A DNA stretch of 64,000 nucleotides from an uncultured Prevotellaceae bacterium. Lineage in GTDB: Bacteria > Bacteroidota > Bacteroidia > Bacteroidales > Bacteroidaceae. The stretch spans positions 62,001 through 126,000 of the forward strand of contig CACZBS010000002.1 of assembly GCA_902779455.1 (NCBI GenBank), in the 5' to 3' direction. Below the pieces are notes generated by a model, which did no database searches, was not told the origin of the DNA, and saw only the letters and a program-made list of their open reading frames with translations. A program made the position numbers and the translations under genes. Of the stretch, positions 55,654-64,000 are shown one piece after another (position 1 is the first letter of the stretch; every line of letters starts with the position of its first letter).

Positions 55654-57886
55654 CAGTGATAAACGCAATGATGTTTTTGGCTATCTCCAAGGCATTGCCT
55701 TCCGGGGTGGCAAAATATTTATTGTGGCTGAGCGTCCAAGGTTCCTCGATGGCATACCAGTCGATTTGAACCTCCTGCGGACGGGCAAGGGTCATCAGTT
55801 CTTCAGAAGTCTTATTAGCATTCGGCCCACCACCAAGCAGATCGGGTTCGGGCTTCTGTTGAGCCTCCATCTGGGCAAGCAACGCGTCGAAGTAGGTCTT
55901 CCAACGGGGATAATAAAAGTCGCGGAGCAGTCCTTGCCACTCTTTGTGTGCATAGTCACGGAGCCCTCCCGTGTCAGCACAGTAGCGATTGCCCCACGTC
56001 GTAATCTGCACACGAGCATTCCATTCATAGAAATGTTGCTCTTCAGGGGTGATTCCACATTGGATGGCGGCCTGAGTCCAATGTCCAAGGCGGAATTCAG
56101 AGCGAGTGCCAAGCAGTTGATCTTGCATGAGCAGCATTTTCAGGAATCTTTCAGCATCATTCTTAAAGGCTTCAATATCGAAGGCCTTATAGTCGGCTAT
56201 CGTGTGATGATATTGGAGTCGGGCCTGGTCGGCAAGGGCCTGGCGGGTAATGTCAACCAGATCATACTCAAGGTTGTTGCTCATTGGCATTTGGCTGGCC
56301 CCCTCAAGGAACAACTGCGCAGCTTTCAATGTAGAAGCGGGCGAGTAGTAGTTCTTCATCTTCGACCAAGACGAAGCTTGGAAGTTGCTGAGCGAGGGTC
56401 GGCCGCAGAAGATACTCTCGTGAGGGCCTTGCTGGTTGTTGCCGGCAGGACAGTTGTAGATGGAACTGCCAAGGAGTTGCCAAGCTTCAAGTAACATCTT
56501 TGAGATTTGTCCATAACGGGCTTTTACATAACCGTTTATCCATTGCTCCTTAGTGAATTGCTCAGATCGCCAAGGCAGCTCACTCATGAGTTCGAACATG
56601 ATGGGGTTGTTCTCAGAACCTTCCATGGTGAAGCCTATGCCGGATAGGCCTTTGGCAGCATGTCTTGCCAGTCTGAAGTTGTCAAGAAGCTGATCCATGC
56701 GGCCGTGCAATCCAACGTTGGCACCAAAGTTTTGCAGAAGACAGAAGAGCCATTGGTGCTGTCTGTAGCCGTCAGGGCGTCGCCAGATGCTGGGAGCTCC
56801 GAACATTGGGCGACACTCAGAGAAGAGATCAAGCACGAGCAAATCGTCAGCCTTCAAGGCATCAAGCATTTCAGGACGTGGATTCTCCGTCCAGCCCTGA
56901 ATGACCCAGACGGCTTTGGGATTGACTTGCTTCATGGCGGCCATCAGCTTTTGTCCGTCCTTGCCATAGTCGATGGATGCATTGTCCTTACTCTCATGGA
57001 AGGGATCCATGGAGTAGTAGTCGGCCCGTCCGAAGAGACGCGTCAGTTCATTATAATATAAGGTAGCAATTTCGTCGAAGCGCTCGTCGGTTGGCAGTAG
57101 ATTGGCAGGTCGCTGGAATCCGTTCCATAAGCCGGCGTCGCTGACGTTGAGACCTAACCGCTCATGGGCATCATGGGGAACCATGCCGCAGTAGCCTGGC
57201 AGAACGGGATGCATGTCGAGTTCCTTCATGCGCTTCAAGATCTGTCGCTGTAGATTCTCTTGCCGGTCATACCACGAGTGAGGAAGAGGACCACCCCATC
57301 CCTCAAGGTTATTCATTTCCCACCAAGCAAGAAAAGCCGGGCCAGCGATGAACCGACCTACCTCCTCTTCACTATACCCCAGTTTGATCAGCATGTTGCG
57401 CCATACACATTCCTCACCGACGATAGCAAGGGGGAGATTGACACCGTGCAGACAGAGCCAATCGATCTCCTGCTGCCAGCGATTCCAGTCCCAAAAAGCC
57501 ATGGAGTAGCTGAATGTGCAATAGTTGAAGGCATAGCGCAAATGGAGGTCTGTCTCATGGCGCTCCTTCTGACTGACAGGTGGCAGCACCTTTGGCAGCC
57601 GTACATGCATCTGGTTCCATGACAGATGAATACCGGCATAATACTTGAGATACCAATTGATGCCCACACCGATGTTTGTCCACGTATTACCTCTGACGAC
57701 AATTCGTTGCCCCTGTTGGTCGAGTTCAAAGAAATCGCTGTCGGATCTGACCTTTTGTATCTTGAACTTGCTTGAAGCCCCGGGATCAATCCGCTCCAGC
57801 AGATCATGAATGGGGTTAGCTGCCAAAGGATTGGCAGAGAACCATGTCACAGCCATAAGCAGGACGAGTCTAAATATTCTTTTCAT
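55640..57886 (-). CDS. Alpha-N-acetylglucosaminidase (GH89)
   Basis: Removes terminal alpha-GlcNAc, as human NAGLU does in heparan sulfate breakdown. The 748-residue protein has a signal peptide (MKRIFRLVLLMAVTWFSANPLA), a small N-terminal domain (~25-110), the central barrel with LRYAFNYCTFSYSMAFWDWNRWQ, LHGVNLPLAIVGEECVWRNML, FHESKDNASIDYG and GFTMEGSENNPIMFELMSELPW (catalytic glutamates), and a helical C-terminus. Location is periplasmic or surface. First gene of an operon with the HGSNAT-like enzyme; host mucin or gastric GlcNAc-capped glycans are other possible targets. Confidence 0.94.
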   Translation of the reverse strand: MKRIFRLVLLMAVTWFSANPLAANPIHDLLERIDPGASSKFKIQKVRSDSDFFELDQQGQRIVVRGNTWTNIGVGINWYLKYYAGIHLSWNQMHVRLPKVLPPVSQKERHETDLHLRYAFNYCTFSYSMAFWDWNRWQQEIDWLCLHGVNLPLAIVGEECVWRNMLIKLGYSEEEVGRFIAGPAFLAWWEMNNLEGWGGPLPHSWYDRQENLQRQILKRMKELDMHPVLPGYCGMVPHDAHERLGLNVSDAGLWNGFQRPANLLPTDERFDEIATLYYNELTRLFGRADYYSMDPFHESKDNASIDYGKDGQKLMAAMKQVNPKAVWVIQGWTENPRPEMLDALKADDLLVLDLFSECRPMFGAPSIWRRPDGYRQHQWLFCLLQNFGANVGLHGRMDQLLDNFRLARHAAKGLSGIGFTMEGSENNPIMFELMSELPWRSEQFTKEQWINGYVKARYGQISKMLLEAWQLLGSSIYNCPAGNNQQGPHESIFCGRPSLSNFQASSWSKMKNYYSPASTLKAAQLFLEGASQMPMSNNLEYDLVDITRQALADQARLQYHHTIADYKAFDIEAFKNDAERFLKMLLMQDQLLGTRSEFRLGHWTQAAIQCGITPEEQHFYEWNARVQITTWGNRYCADTGGLRDYAHKEWQGLLRDFYYPRWKTYFDALLAQMEAQQKPEPDLLGGGPNANKTSEELMTLARPQEVQIDWYAIEEPWTLSHNKYFATPEGNALEIAKNIIAFITDGRK

Positions 57887-57905
57887 ACTTTTGCAGTTTT
57901 GAGGG

Positions 57906-57974
57906 CAAAGGTAATCATTTTTTGACGAATCTCCAAATATTGTTTGCGGGTTTCAGATAAAATATGTAACTTTG
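57906..57974. promoter_or_regulatory. Back-to-back divergent promoters for GH89 (minus) and his operon (plus)
   Basis: Minus: TTTG (57937-57934), 20 bp, TACCTTTG (57913-57906). Plus: TTTG (57943-57946), 20 bp, TAACTTTG (57967-57974). The two -33 boxes are only 5 bp apart (CAAATATTGTTTG), so polymerases probably compete. No hisR-type operator is recognised. Confidence 0.88.
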
Positions 57975-58023
57975 CACTCAGGATTTAGGATAATGACAAC
58001 AAACTGTAAACAGACTGAGCCAA

Positions 58024-59109
58024 GTGGAGAAAGCAATTAAGAAGAAAATACTGTTCATCGACCGCGACGGTACCTTGATTGAGGAACCTGCCGACGAACA
58101 GGTTGACGCGTTCGAGAAACTGCGCTTTAAGCCAGGTGTGTTCCGCAGTCTGGGACGAATCTCCCGATTAACCGACTATGAACTCGTCATGGTGACCAAC
58201 CAAGACGGACTGGGCACTGCCTCATTTCCGGAAGAAACGTTTTGGCCTGTTCATAATCTAATGCTCGAAGCACTTAAAGGCGAAGGCATCACCTTCTGCG
58301 AACAGCTCATTGACCGTCACTTCCCAGAAGATCATGCTCCCACCCGCAAACCAGGCACAGGCATGGTCGAGAAGTATATGAATGACGATGCCTATGACAT
58401 GTCCTCCTCCTTTGTGATCGGTGATCGTGAGACTGACGCTCAACTTGCCGCCAACATGGGGTGCAAAGCCTTCATTCTTGGGCGCGACGGACTCGACTGG
58501 GATGGTGTGGCGGAACGGCTGCTGATGGAGGAACGTCATGCAGAGGTGCATCGTGTCACCAATGAGACCGATGTGCTTGTCTCTGTCGACCTGGACGGTC
58601 ATGGTAAGACCGACGTCCAGACGGGCCTCGGATTCTTCGACCACATGTTGGAGCAGATAGGCCGTCATGGCGGTATTGATCTGACCATCCACACCAAAGG
58701 CGACCTTCACATCGATGAGCACCACACTATCGAGGACACGGCGCTTGCGCTTGGCGAATGCCTCAAAAAAGCCCTTGGCAGCAAGCGTGGTACCGAGCGT
58801 TATGGCTACACTCTGCCGATGGACGATTGCCTCTGTACCGTTGCACTCGATTTCGGAGGTCGTCCCTGGCTTAACTGGCATGTAGAGTTCCGTCGTGAAC
58901 GAATAGGCGACGTGCCAACTGAGATGTTCATTCACTTTTTCAAGAGTCTGAGCGATGCTGCTGCCATGAATCTCTGCATCGAAGCCCATGGCGAAAATGA
59001 ACATCATAAGGCCGAAAGCATCTTCAAAGCCCTGGCCCGTAGTCTGAAGATGGCCATCCGCCGCGACGTTTTCCATTATGAGTTGCCTTCTACCAAAGGT
59101 GTATTGTAG
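58024..59109 (+). CDS. hisB: Bifunctional histidinol-phosphatase / imidazoleglycerol-phosphate dehydratase
   Basis: Catalyses steps 6 and 8 of histidine synthesis. The 361-residue fusion has an N-terminal HAD phosphatase ([12 protein letters not shown], nucleophile D13; [16 protein letters not shown]) and a C-terminal dehydratase from ~170 ([42 protein letters not shown]). The start codon is GTG at 58024; no ATG fits. A 15-codon upstream reading frame (57993-58040) overlaps this start in another frame. First gene of the operon, which is an unusual place for hisB. Confidence 0.95.
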   Translation: MEKAIKKKILFIDRDGTLIEEPADEQVDAFEKLRFKPGVFRSLGRISRLTDYELVMVTNQDGLGTASFPEETFWPVHNLMLEALKGEGITFCEQLIDRHFPEDHAPTRKPGTGMVEKYMNDDAYDMSSSFVIGDRETDAQLAANMGCKAFILGRDGLDWDGVAERLLMEERHAEVHRVTNETDVLVSVDLDGHGKTDVQTGLGFFDHMLEQIGRHGGIDLTIHTKGDLHIDEHHTIEDTALALGECLKKALGSKRGTERYGYTLPMDDCLCTVALDFGGRPWLNWHVEFRRERIGDVPTEMFIHFFKSLSDAAAMNLCIEAHGENEHHKAESIFKALARSLKMAIRRDVFHYELPSTKGVL

Positions 59110-59145
59110 AAAAGAAAATAGACAAGAACCAAATTAGATGATCTT

Positions 59146-59997
59146 ATGTTACGAATAGCAGTTCAATCAAAAGGACGGCTGCACGAGCAGACCATGGAGT
59201 TGCTCGCCGAAGCCGACATCAGGATAAGCAGTAGCAAACGTACGTTGCTCATGAATGCGGAGAACTTCCCGTTGGAGGTGCTCTATCTTCGTGATGACGA
59301 TATTCCCCAAAGTGTGGCGACGGGCATTGCTGACATTGGCATCGTCGGCGAAAATGAATACGTGGAGCAAGAGCTCAAAGCCGATGTGGTCATGAGGTTG
59401 GGCTATAGCCGTTGCCGACTCTCGCTGGCCATTCCAAAGGAGGCCGACTACGCAGGACTTGATTGGTTTGAGGGCAAGATGATTGCCACATCCTATCCCG
59501 TCATTCTTCAGCGTTTCCTTTCTTCCCATAATATCCGGGCCGACATCCATCGCATTGCAGGCAGTGTTGAGATTGCCCCCGGCATCGGAGTGGCCGACGC
59601 CATATTCGACATCGTCAGCAGCGGTTCCACACTGGTGAGCAATAATTTGCGTGAGGTGGAGGTGGTGATGCAGAGCGAGGCGCTCCTTATCGCCTATCCA
59701 GGCCTCAGTGAGGAAAAGCAAGCCATACTGCAGCAGATGTTGTTCCGCTTTGAAGCCGTGCGTCAGGCTGAGCGCAAGAAATACATCCGCATGAATGTTC
59801 CCCGTGCCAGTCTGAACGACGTTCTCAGTGTCCTGCCAGGATTGAAGAGCCCCACTGTCATTCCCTTGGCTGACGAGGATTGGTGTTGCGTCCATACCGT
59901 TCTCGACGAGCGCCGCTTTTGGGAGATCATTGGGCGCCTTAAGGAAATGGGCGCACAAGGAATTTTGGTAACACCGATTGAAAAGATGATTCTATGA
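59146..59997 (+). CDS. hisG: ATP phosphoribosyltransferase (long form)
   Basis: First, feedback-inhibited step of histidine synthesis. The 283-residue protein has VQSKGRLHEQTMELLAEADI, GIADIGIVGENEYVE, the phosphate-binding EIAPGIGVADAIFDIVSSGSTL and a C-terminal regulatory domain (PTVIPLADEDWCCVHTVLDERRFWEII), so it is the long form that needs no HisZ and should bind histidine. It starts 36 bp after hisB and overlaps hisD by 4 bp. Confidence 0.96.
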   Translation: MLRIAVQSKGRLHEQTMELLAEADIRISSSKRTLLMNAENFPLEVLYLRDDDIPQSVATGIADIGIVGENEYVEQELKADVVMRLGYSRCRLSLAIPKEADYAGLDWFEGKMIATSYPVILQRFLSSHNIRADIHRIAGSVEIAPGIGVADAIFDIVSSGSTLVSNNLREVEVVMQSEALLIAYPGLSEEKQAILQQMLFRFEAVRQAERKKYIRMNVPRASLNDVLSVLPGLKSPTVIPLADEDWCCVHTVLDERRFWEIIGRLKEMGAQGILVTPIEKMIL

Positions 59998-61274
59998 AAC
60001 TGTTCCGTTATCCATCAGACGACGAGCTGGATGCTATTGTATCCCGTCCAGAAGTCGATCTCTCGGCTTTAAGTAGCGTCGTCAACGAGGTATTACAGCG
60101 AGTGAAATCGGAGGGCGACGCTGCCGTTCGTGCTTATGAGGAGCGGTTCGACCACGTCGTGCTATCCGACATTCAAGTCAGAGAAGAAGAATTTGCCGAG
60201 GCCGATGCTGCCTTGTCGCAAGAGCTGAAAGCCGCCATTGCTCAGGCTTATTCCAATATCAGTCGCTTCCATGCCGCTCAGCGCCAGGAGTTACCTCGCG
60301 TTGAGACTTCACCTGGAGTCAGTTGCTGGCAGACAGCTGTGCCCATTGAGCACGTTGGCCTCTACGTCCCTGGTGGCACGGCACCGTTGTTCAGCACCGT
60401 CCTGATGCTGGCAACTCCAGCCCGGCTGGCCGGCTGTCGCAACATCGTTCTCTGCTCGCCTCCCAATGCGGAAGGTCGCATCCATCCAGCTATTCTCTAT
60501 GCAGCCCGTCTCGCAGGTGTGACCAACATTTTCAAGATTGGTGGCATACAGGCCATCGGAGCCATGGCCTATGGCACGGAGACAATTCCAAAGGTCAGCA
60601 AGATTTTCGGCCCAGGCAACCGCTTTGTCATGGCAGCAAAGCAAGCCGTCAGCCTCGATGGCACGGCTATTGATATGCCGGCCGGCCCTTCGGAGGTGTG
60701 TGTCGTGGCTGATGAACATGCCAATGCCGCCTTCGTGGCAGCTGACCTACTCTCACAGGCAGAACATGGCAGCGATTCACAGGTCTTACTCATCACTACG
60801 TCAGAAGCATTATTGCAGCAGGTGCAGGAAGAGATTGGCAAACAGCTGAAGGCTTTACCTCGATGTGCCTTTGCCTCAGACGCTCTTGACAACAGTCGCA
60901 TGGTGCTTGTACATCATACTACAGAAGCCATGCGGCTGGCCAACCGCTATGCACCTGAGCATCTCATCCTTCAGACCATCGACTGTATGGATTTAGCCTC
61001 GCAGGTTGTCAATGCCGGCAGCGTCTTCCTCGGGAAGTATGCCTGCGAGAGTGCCGGCGACTATGCCAGCGGCACGAACCACACATTGCCTACCCATGGC
61101 TATGCTACGGCCTATAGTGGTGTCAATCTGGACAGTTTTATGCGCAAGATCACCTTCCAGCACCTGACGCCAGAAGGCATTCGGAGCATTGGAAGAACTG
61201 TAGAACTGATGGCCGAGGCCGAGGAACTGCAGGCCCACAAACACGCCATGACCCTCAGAATAGAAAGCCTATGA
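59994..61274 (+). CDS. hisD: Histidinol dehydrogenase
   Basis: Last two oxidations, histidinol to histidine. The 426-residue protein has [70 protein letters not shown] and the zinc/base region [17 protein letters not shown], with [11 protein letters not shown]-type [19 protein letters not shown] near the end. Full length. Overlaps hisG and hisC by 4 bp each. Confidence 0.96.
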   Translation: MKLFRYPSDDELDAIVSRPEVDLSALSSVVNEVLQRVKSEGDAAVRAYEERFDHVVLSDIQVREEEFAEADAALSQELKAAIAQAYSNISRFHAAQRQELPRVETSPGVSCWQTAVPIEHVGLYVPGGTAPLFSTVLMLATPARLAGCRNIVLCSPPNAEGRIHPAILYAARLAGVTNIFKIGGIQAIGAMAYGTETIPKVSKIFGPGNRFVMAAKQAVSLDGTAIDMPAGPSEVCVVADEHANAAFVAADLLSQAEHGSDSQVLLITTSEALLQQVQEEIGKQLKALPRCAFASDALDNSRMVLVHHTTEAMRLANRYAPEHLILQTIDCMDLASQVVNAGSVFLGKYACESAGDYASGTNHTLPTHGYATAYSGVNLDSFMRKITFQHLTPEGIRSIGRTVELMAEAEELQAHKHAMTLRIESL

Positions 61275-62311
61275 AACCACTGAACCAACTGTGCCGCCCC
61301 TGTATCTGGCGGCTCCGCCCCTACAGCAGTGCCCGCGACGAGTATAGTGGGCATGAAGCCACCGTATTCCTTGATGCCAATGAGAATCCATATAACCATC
61401 CACTGAATCGCTATCCCGATCCTTTGCAGACTGAGGTGAAGATGGCGTTGGCCAAGCGAAAGGGCGTGCGTCCTGAGAACATCTTCCTTGGAAATGGTAG
61501 CGACGAGGCCATCGACTTGGCCTATCGTTGTTTTGCTGAGCCAGGAGTGGATAACGTTGTGGCCATTGAGCCAACCTACGGAATGTATAAGGTATGTGCT
61601 GATATTAACAACGTAGAGTATCGGCCCGTGCTGCTCGACGAGCACTTCCAACTCAACGCCGAGAAACTACTCTCGATTGTCGACGACCATACCAAGCTCG
61701 TCTGGCTCTGCAGCCCCAACAACCCTACAGGGAATGATCTCGACGAGGATCAGATATGCGAAGTCCTTCGTCAGTTCCAAGGACTCGTCATCGTCGACGA
61801 AGCATACGCCGATTTCTCCTCCCGCCGTTCTTTCCGATTCAGGCTCGACGAGTTTCCCAACCTGATTGTACTTCAGACCTTCAGCAAAGCCTGGGGCAGT
61901 GCAGCCATCCGATTGGGCATGGCATTTGCCTGCGCTGACATTATTAATATATATAATAAGGTGAAGTATCCCTACAACATCAATGCCCTGACACAGCGTG
62001 AGGTGCTGAAGCTAATGGCTGATCCCATTAAGCCCTCTTGCTGGGTGGCTTCGTTGTTGGAGGAACGGACACGGCTGATGAAGCGCTTTGCCGAACTGGT
62101 CTTGTGTTACGAAGTCTATCCGACTGACGCCAACTTCTTCCTGGCCCGTGTCAGTGATGCACAGCGCATCTACGACCAGCTGGTGGCACAAGGCATTATT
62201 GTACGAAACCGCACCCGTGTCAGGCTCTGCGAGAACTGCCTACGCATCACCGTCGGCACCCTAGAAGAGAATGACACTCTCATTGATGCCCTCAAACAAA
62301 TGCAGTTATGA
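61271..62311 (+). CDS. hisC: Histidinol-phosphate aminotransferase
   Basis: PLP enzyme (fold type I) transaminating imidazole-acetol phosphate. The 346-residue protein has [59 protein letters not shown] and the PLP lysine in [17 protein letters not shown]. It overlaps hisD by 4 bp and hisH by 4 bp. Length is normal for the family. Confidence 0.95.
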   Translation: MKPLNQLCRPCIWRLRPYSSARDEYSGHEATVFLDANENPYNHPLNRYPDPLQTEVKMALAKRKGVRPENIFLGNGSDEAIDLAYRCFAEPGVDNVVAIEPTYGMYKVCADINNVEYRPVLLDEHFQLNAEKLLSIVDDHTKLVWLCSPNNPTGNDLDEDQICEVLRQFQGLVIVDEAYADFSSRRSFRFRLDEFPNLIVLQTFSKAWGSAAIRLGMAFACADIINIYNKVKYPYNINALTQREVLKLMADPIKPSCWVASLLEERTRLMKRFAELVLCYEVYPTDANFFLARVSDAQRIYDQLVAQGIIVRNRTRVRLCENCLRITVGTLEENDTLIDALKQMQL

Positions 62312-62895
62312 AAGTAGCCGTCGTCAAGTATAATGCAGGCAACATCTGCTCTGTGATGAATGCTTTAGGGCGATTGGGCGTTGAGGCACGTCTGACTGAT
62401 GTCCCTGAAGAACTGATGCAGGCCGACAAGGTCATCTTTCCAGGGCAAGGGGAAGCAGCCAGTGCCATGGCTTACTTGCGCAGCCATAGTCTAGACGAAG
62501 TGATTCTCCGCCTGACGCGTCCTGTCCTGGGCATTTGTATCGGCCAACAACTGCTCTGTCAACACTCAGAGGAGGGTGACGTCGACTGCCTCGGCATCTT
62601 TCCCATTGATGTGCGTCGTTTCCGTCCAACGGATGTCGACGACAAAGTGCCTGCCATGGGTTGGAATCAGCTCAGCGATCTCCGCTCGCCGTTGTTCCAA
62701 GGACTGAGCAATCCTTACGTCTATTTCGTGCATAGCTACTATTGCCCGCTCTCGAACGATACGATAGCTACGACCCACCACATTCTCGATTACAGCGCCG
62801 CACTCCAGCGCGACAATTTCTTTGCCACACAGTTCCATCCTGAGAAGAGCGGCAGCGCTGGCGAACAGATACTGAAAAATTTCCTTTCGATATGA
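62308..62895 (+). CDS. hisH: Imidazole glycerol phosphate synthase, glutaminase subunit
   Basis: Class I amidotransferase that feeds ammonia to HisF. The 195-residue protein has [20 protein letters not shown], the oxyanion/nucleophile region [18 protein letters not shown] with the catalytic Cys, PAMGWNQL, and the His-Glu part of the triad in [11 protein letters not shown]. It overlaps hisC and hisA by 4 bp. The family usually reads GICLGMQ; here it is GICIGQQ, a mild variation. Confidence 0.95.
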   Translation: MKVAVVKYNAGNICSVMNALGRLGVEARLTDVPEELMQADKVIFPGQGEAASAMAYLRSHSLDEVILRLTRPVLGICIGQQLLCQHSEEGDVDCLGIFPIDVRRFRPTDVDDKVPAMGWNQLSDLRSPLFQGLSNPYVYFVHSYYCPLSNDTIATTHHILDYSAALQRDNFFATQFHPEKSGSAGEQILKNFLSI

Positions 62896-63614
62896 TAGAA
62901 CTCATTCCTGCCATTGACATCATCGACGGACAATGCGTACGACTGACCAAGGGCGACTACGAAGCGAAGACCGTTTATAGCCGGAACCCCGTTGAAGTGG
63001 CCATCAACTTCGAGCGCATGGGTTTTCGCCGACTTCACGTCGTTGACCTCGATGGTGCAAAGTCGCGCCACATCGTCAATGCCGCCACGCTGCGCGATAT
63101 CACGCAAGCCGCCTCGCTCATTGTCGATTTTGGCGGAGGCATCAAGTCTGACGCTGACCTCAGCCAGGCCTTTGAGGCAGGCGCCTCGATGGTGACCATC
63201 GGATCGGTGGCCGTCAGCCATCCTGAGCTCATGGCCCGATGGATTGAGACTTATGGCCCACAGCGCATCATCCTTGGTGCTGACGTACGCGACGGACTGC
63301 TGAGCATTAACGGCTGGCTGGAGCAGAGCGACGCTGACGTGCTCAGCTTCATTGGCCATTATCACAAGCTTGGCATTCGGCAAGTGCTCTGCACGGACAT
63401 CGCCCGCGACGGCACCCTCACGGGTCCCTCGCTTCCTCTCTATCAGCAGATCATGGCGGCCTATCCTGACCTCCACCTCATTGCCAGCGGCGGAGTCGCA
63501 AGTGACGATGATATTCTGAGTCTTGAGGAGGCAGGCATCCCCGCCGTCGTATTTGGCAAAGCTTTCTACGAAGGACGTCTAAACATCACACCACGCAGCC
63601 ATGAGCATCACTAA
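62892..63614 (+). CDS. hisA: ProFAR isomerase
   Basis: Isomerises ProFAR to PRFAR in a (beta/alpha)8 barrel. The 240-residue protein starts [23 protein letters not shown] with the catalytic Asp in PAIDIIDG; further landmarks are [47 protein letters not shown] and [13 protein letters not shown]. It overlaps hisH by 4 bp and hisF by 14 bp. Confidence 0.96.
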   Translation: MIELIPAIDIIDGQCVRLTKGDYEAKTVYSRNPVEVAINFERMGFRRLHVVDLDGAKSRHIVNAATLRDITQAASLIVDFGGGIKSDADLSQAFEAGASMVTIGSVAVSHPELMARWIETYGPQRIILGADVRDGLLSINGWLEQSDADVLSFIGHYHKLGIRQVLCTDIARDGTLTGPSLPLYQQIMAAYPDLHLIASGGVASDDDILSLEEAGIPAVVFGKAFYEGRLNITPRSHEHH

Positions 63615-64000
63615 GCGAATCATACCATGCCTTGACGTCAAGGATGGGCGCACGGTTAAGGGCACTTGTTTCGTCCAGCTGCGCGAGGCAGGCGATCCTG
63701 TCGAGCTGGGCGAAGCCTACAGTCAGGCTGGTGCCGACGAACTGGTCTATCTTGACATCACAGCCTCGCACGAGGGACGACGCACCTTCACGCGTGTCGT
63801 CGAACGTGTGGCAGCGCGGATCAATATTCCTTTCACTGTAGGCGGAGGCATCAGCGAGCTTGACGACGTGAAGCGCCTGCTGGATGCGGGGGCCGACAAG
63901 GTGAGCGTCAACAGTGCAGCCCTGCGTCGTCCAGAACTCATCAGTGACATCGCCCGCCAATATGGCAGCCAGGTTTGCGTATGCGCCATAGACGCCCGCG
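63601..64000 (+). CDS. hisF: Imidazole glycerol phosphate synthase, cyclase subunit, partial
   Basis: Synthase partner of HisH, cut by the window end after about 133 residues. The ATG at 63601 lies inside the end of hisA. Visible landmarks are [21 protein letters not shown] with the catalytic Asp, [32 protein letters not shown] and CAIDAR at the edge. Frame and motifs are intact. The rest, and probably hisI, lies beyond 64000. Confidence 0.96.
   Translation, partial: MSITKRIIPCLDVKDGRTVKGTCFVQLREAGDPVELGEAYSQAGADELVYLDITASHEGRRTFTRVVERVAARINIPFTVGGGISELDDVKRLLDAGADKVSVNSAALRRPELISDIARQYGSQVCVCAIDAR

Noticed and set aside
57993-58040. Histidine attenuator leader peptide
   Set aside because: The short frame contains no histidine codons and no alternative terminator stem was found.

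Overview
The window looks like a chromosome segment from a high-GC member of the Bacteroidales, most likely Prevotella-like. The evidence is the repeated Bacteroidetes promoter signature (TTTG or TTG, about 20 bp, then TAnnTTTG), the absence of obvious Shine-Dalgarno sites, and family choices typical of the group: type III glutamine synthetase, archaeal/eukaryote-type ProS, GH43 and GH89 glycosidases, FadL-type outer-membrane protein, DUF4491, and BlaI/M56 pairs. No phage, insertion sequence, CRISPR array or plasmid backbone is visible. Coding density is high, and genes on both strands form short overlapping operons.

Layout. 1-7.2 kb (minus): agmatine-to-putrescine genes (aguA, aguB), glnN (GSIII), a YgjP-like metalloprotein, a helical-repeat/YraN fusion, a P-loop/CYTH fusion and the start of pheS. 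7.4-12.8 kb (plus): two consecutive BlaI-type repressor / M56 sensor-protease pairs with non-penicillin-binding C-terminal domains, then a lipoprotein. 12.9-14.2 kb (minus): trmD, a small HExxH protein and rubredoxin. 14.3-32.8 kb (plus): ligA, a B3/4 protein, two large Cthe_2159-like beta-helix proteins (one with a dockerin), GH43, an ABC-F ATPase, an M13 peptidase, metA, a U32 protein and a zinc-ribbon membrane protein. 33-41.6 kb (mixed): fabG, tetR, initiator tRNA, proS, an OmpA lipoprotein, mtgA, a phosphohexomutase, ypfJ, rlmH and DUF4491. 41.7-48.4 kb: HAD phosphatase, panB, uxaC, prmA (minus), a Trp/Tyr/Gly-rich exported protein and a FadL-like porin. 48.6-57.9 kb (minus): lysS-gpsA-pgi-HAD-HA-domain operon, and a GH89 / HGSNAT-like acetyltransferase / SDR operon. 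58-64 kb (plus): histidine operon hisB-G-D-C-H-A-F, cut by the window end.

How genes work together. AguA and AguB turn agmatine into putrescine and release ammonia that glnN just downstream could capture. UxaC, GH43 and the acid-sugar-binding-like beta-helix proteins fit plant polysaccharide use. GH89 and the HGSNAT-like acetyltransferase correspond to the two enzymes that act consecutively on terminal glucosamine in lysosomal heparan sulfate breakdown. The his genes overlap by 4-14 bp and are probably co-translated.

The least explained material is intergenic. Two arrays of 22-nt tandem hairpins (19.4 and 44.65 kb) share a layout of about 5-bp stems, mostly 7-nt loops and CGGT-type 5-nt linkers, although their stems differ in sequence, and one shows a compensatory stem change. 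Six further gaps carry 7- or 8-bp tandem arrays, a different unit at each site. GC-rich palindromes of another type sit in frame inside genes. Possible leaderless mRNAs, a variant initiator tRNA and the sensor domains of the tandem BlaI/M56 systems also deserve attention.
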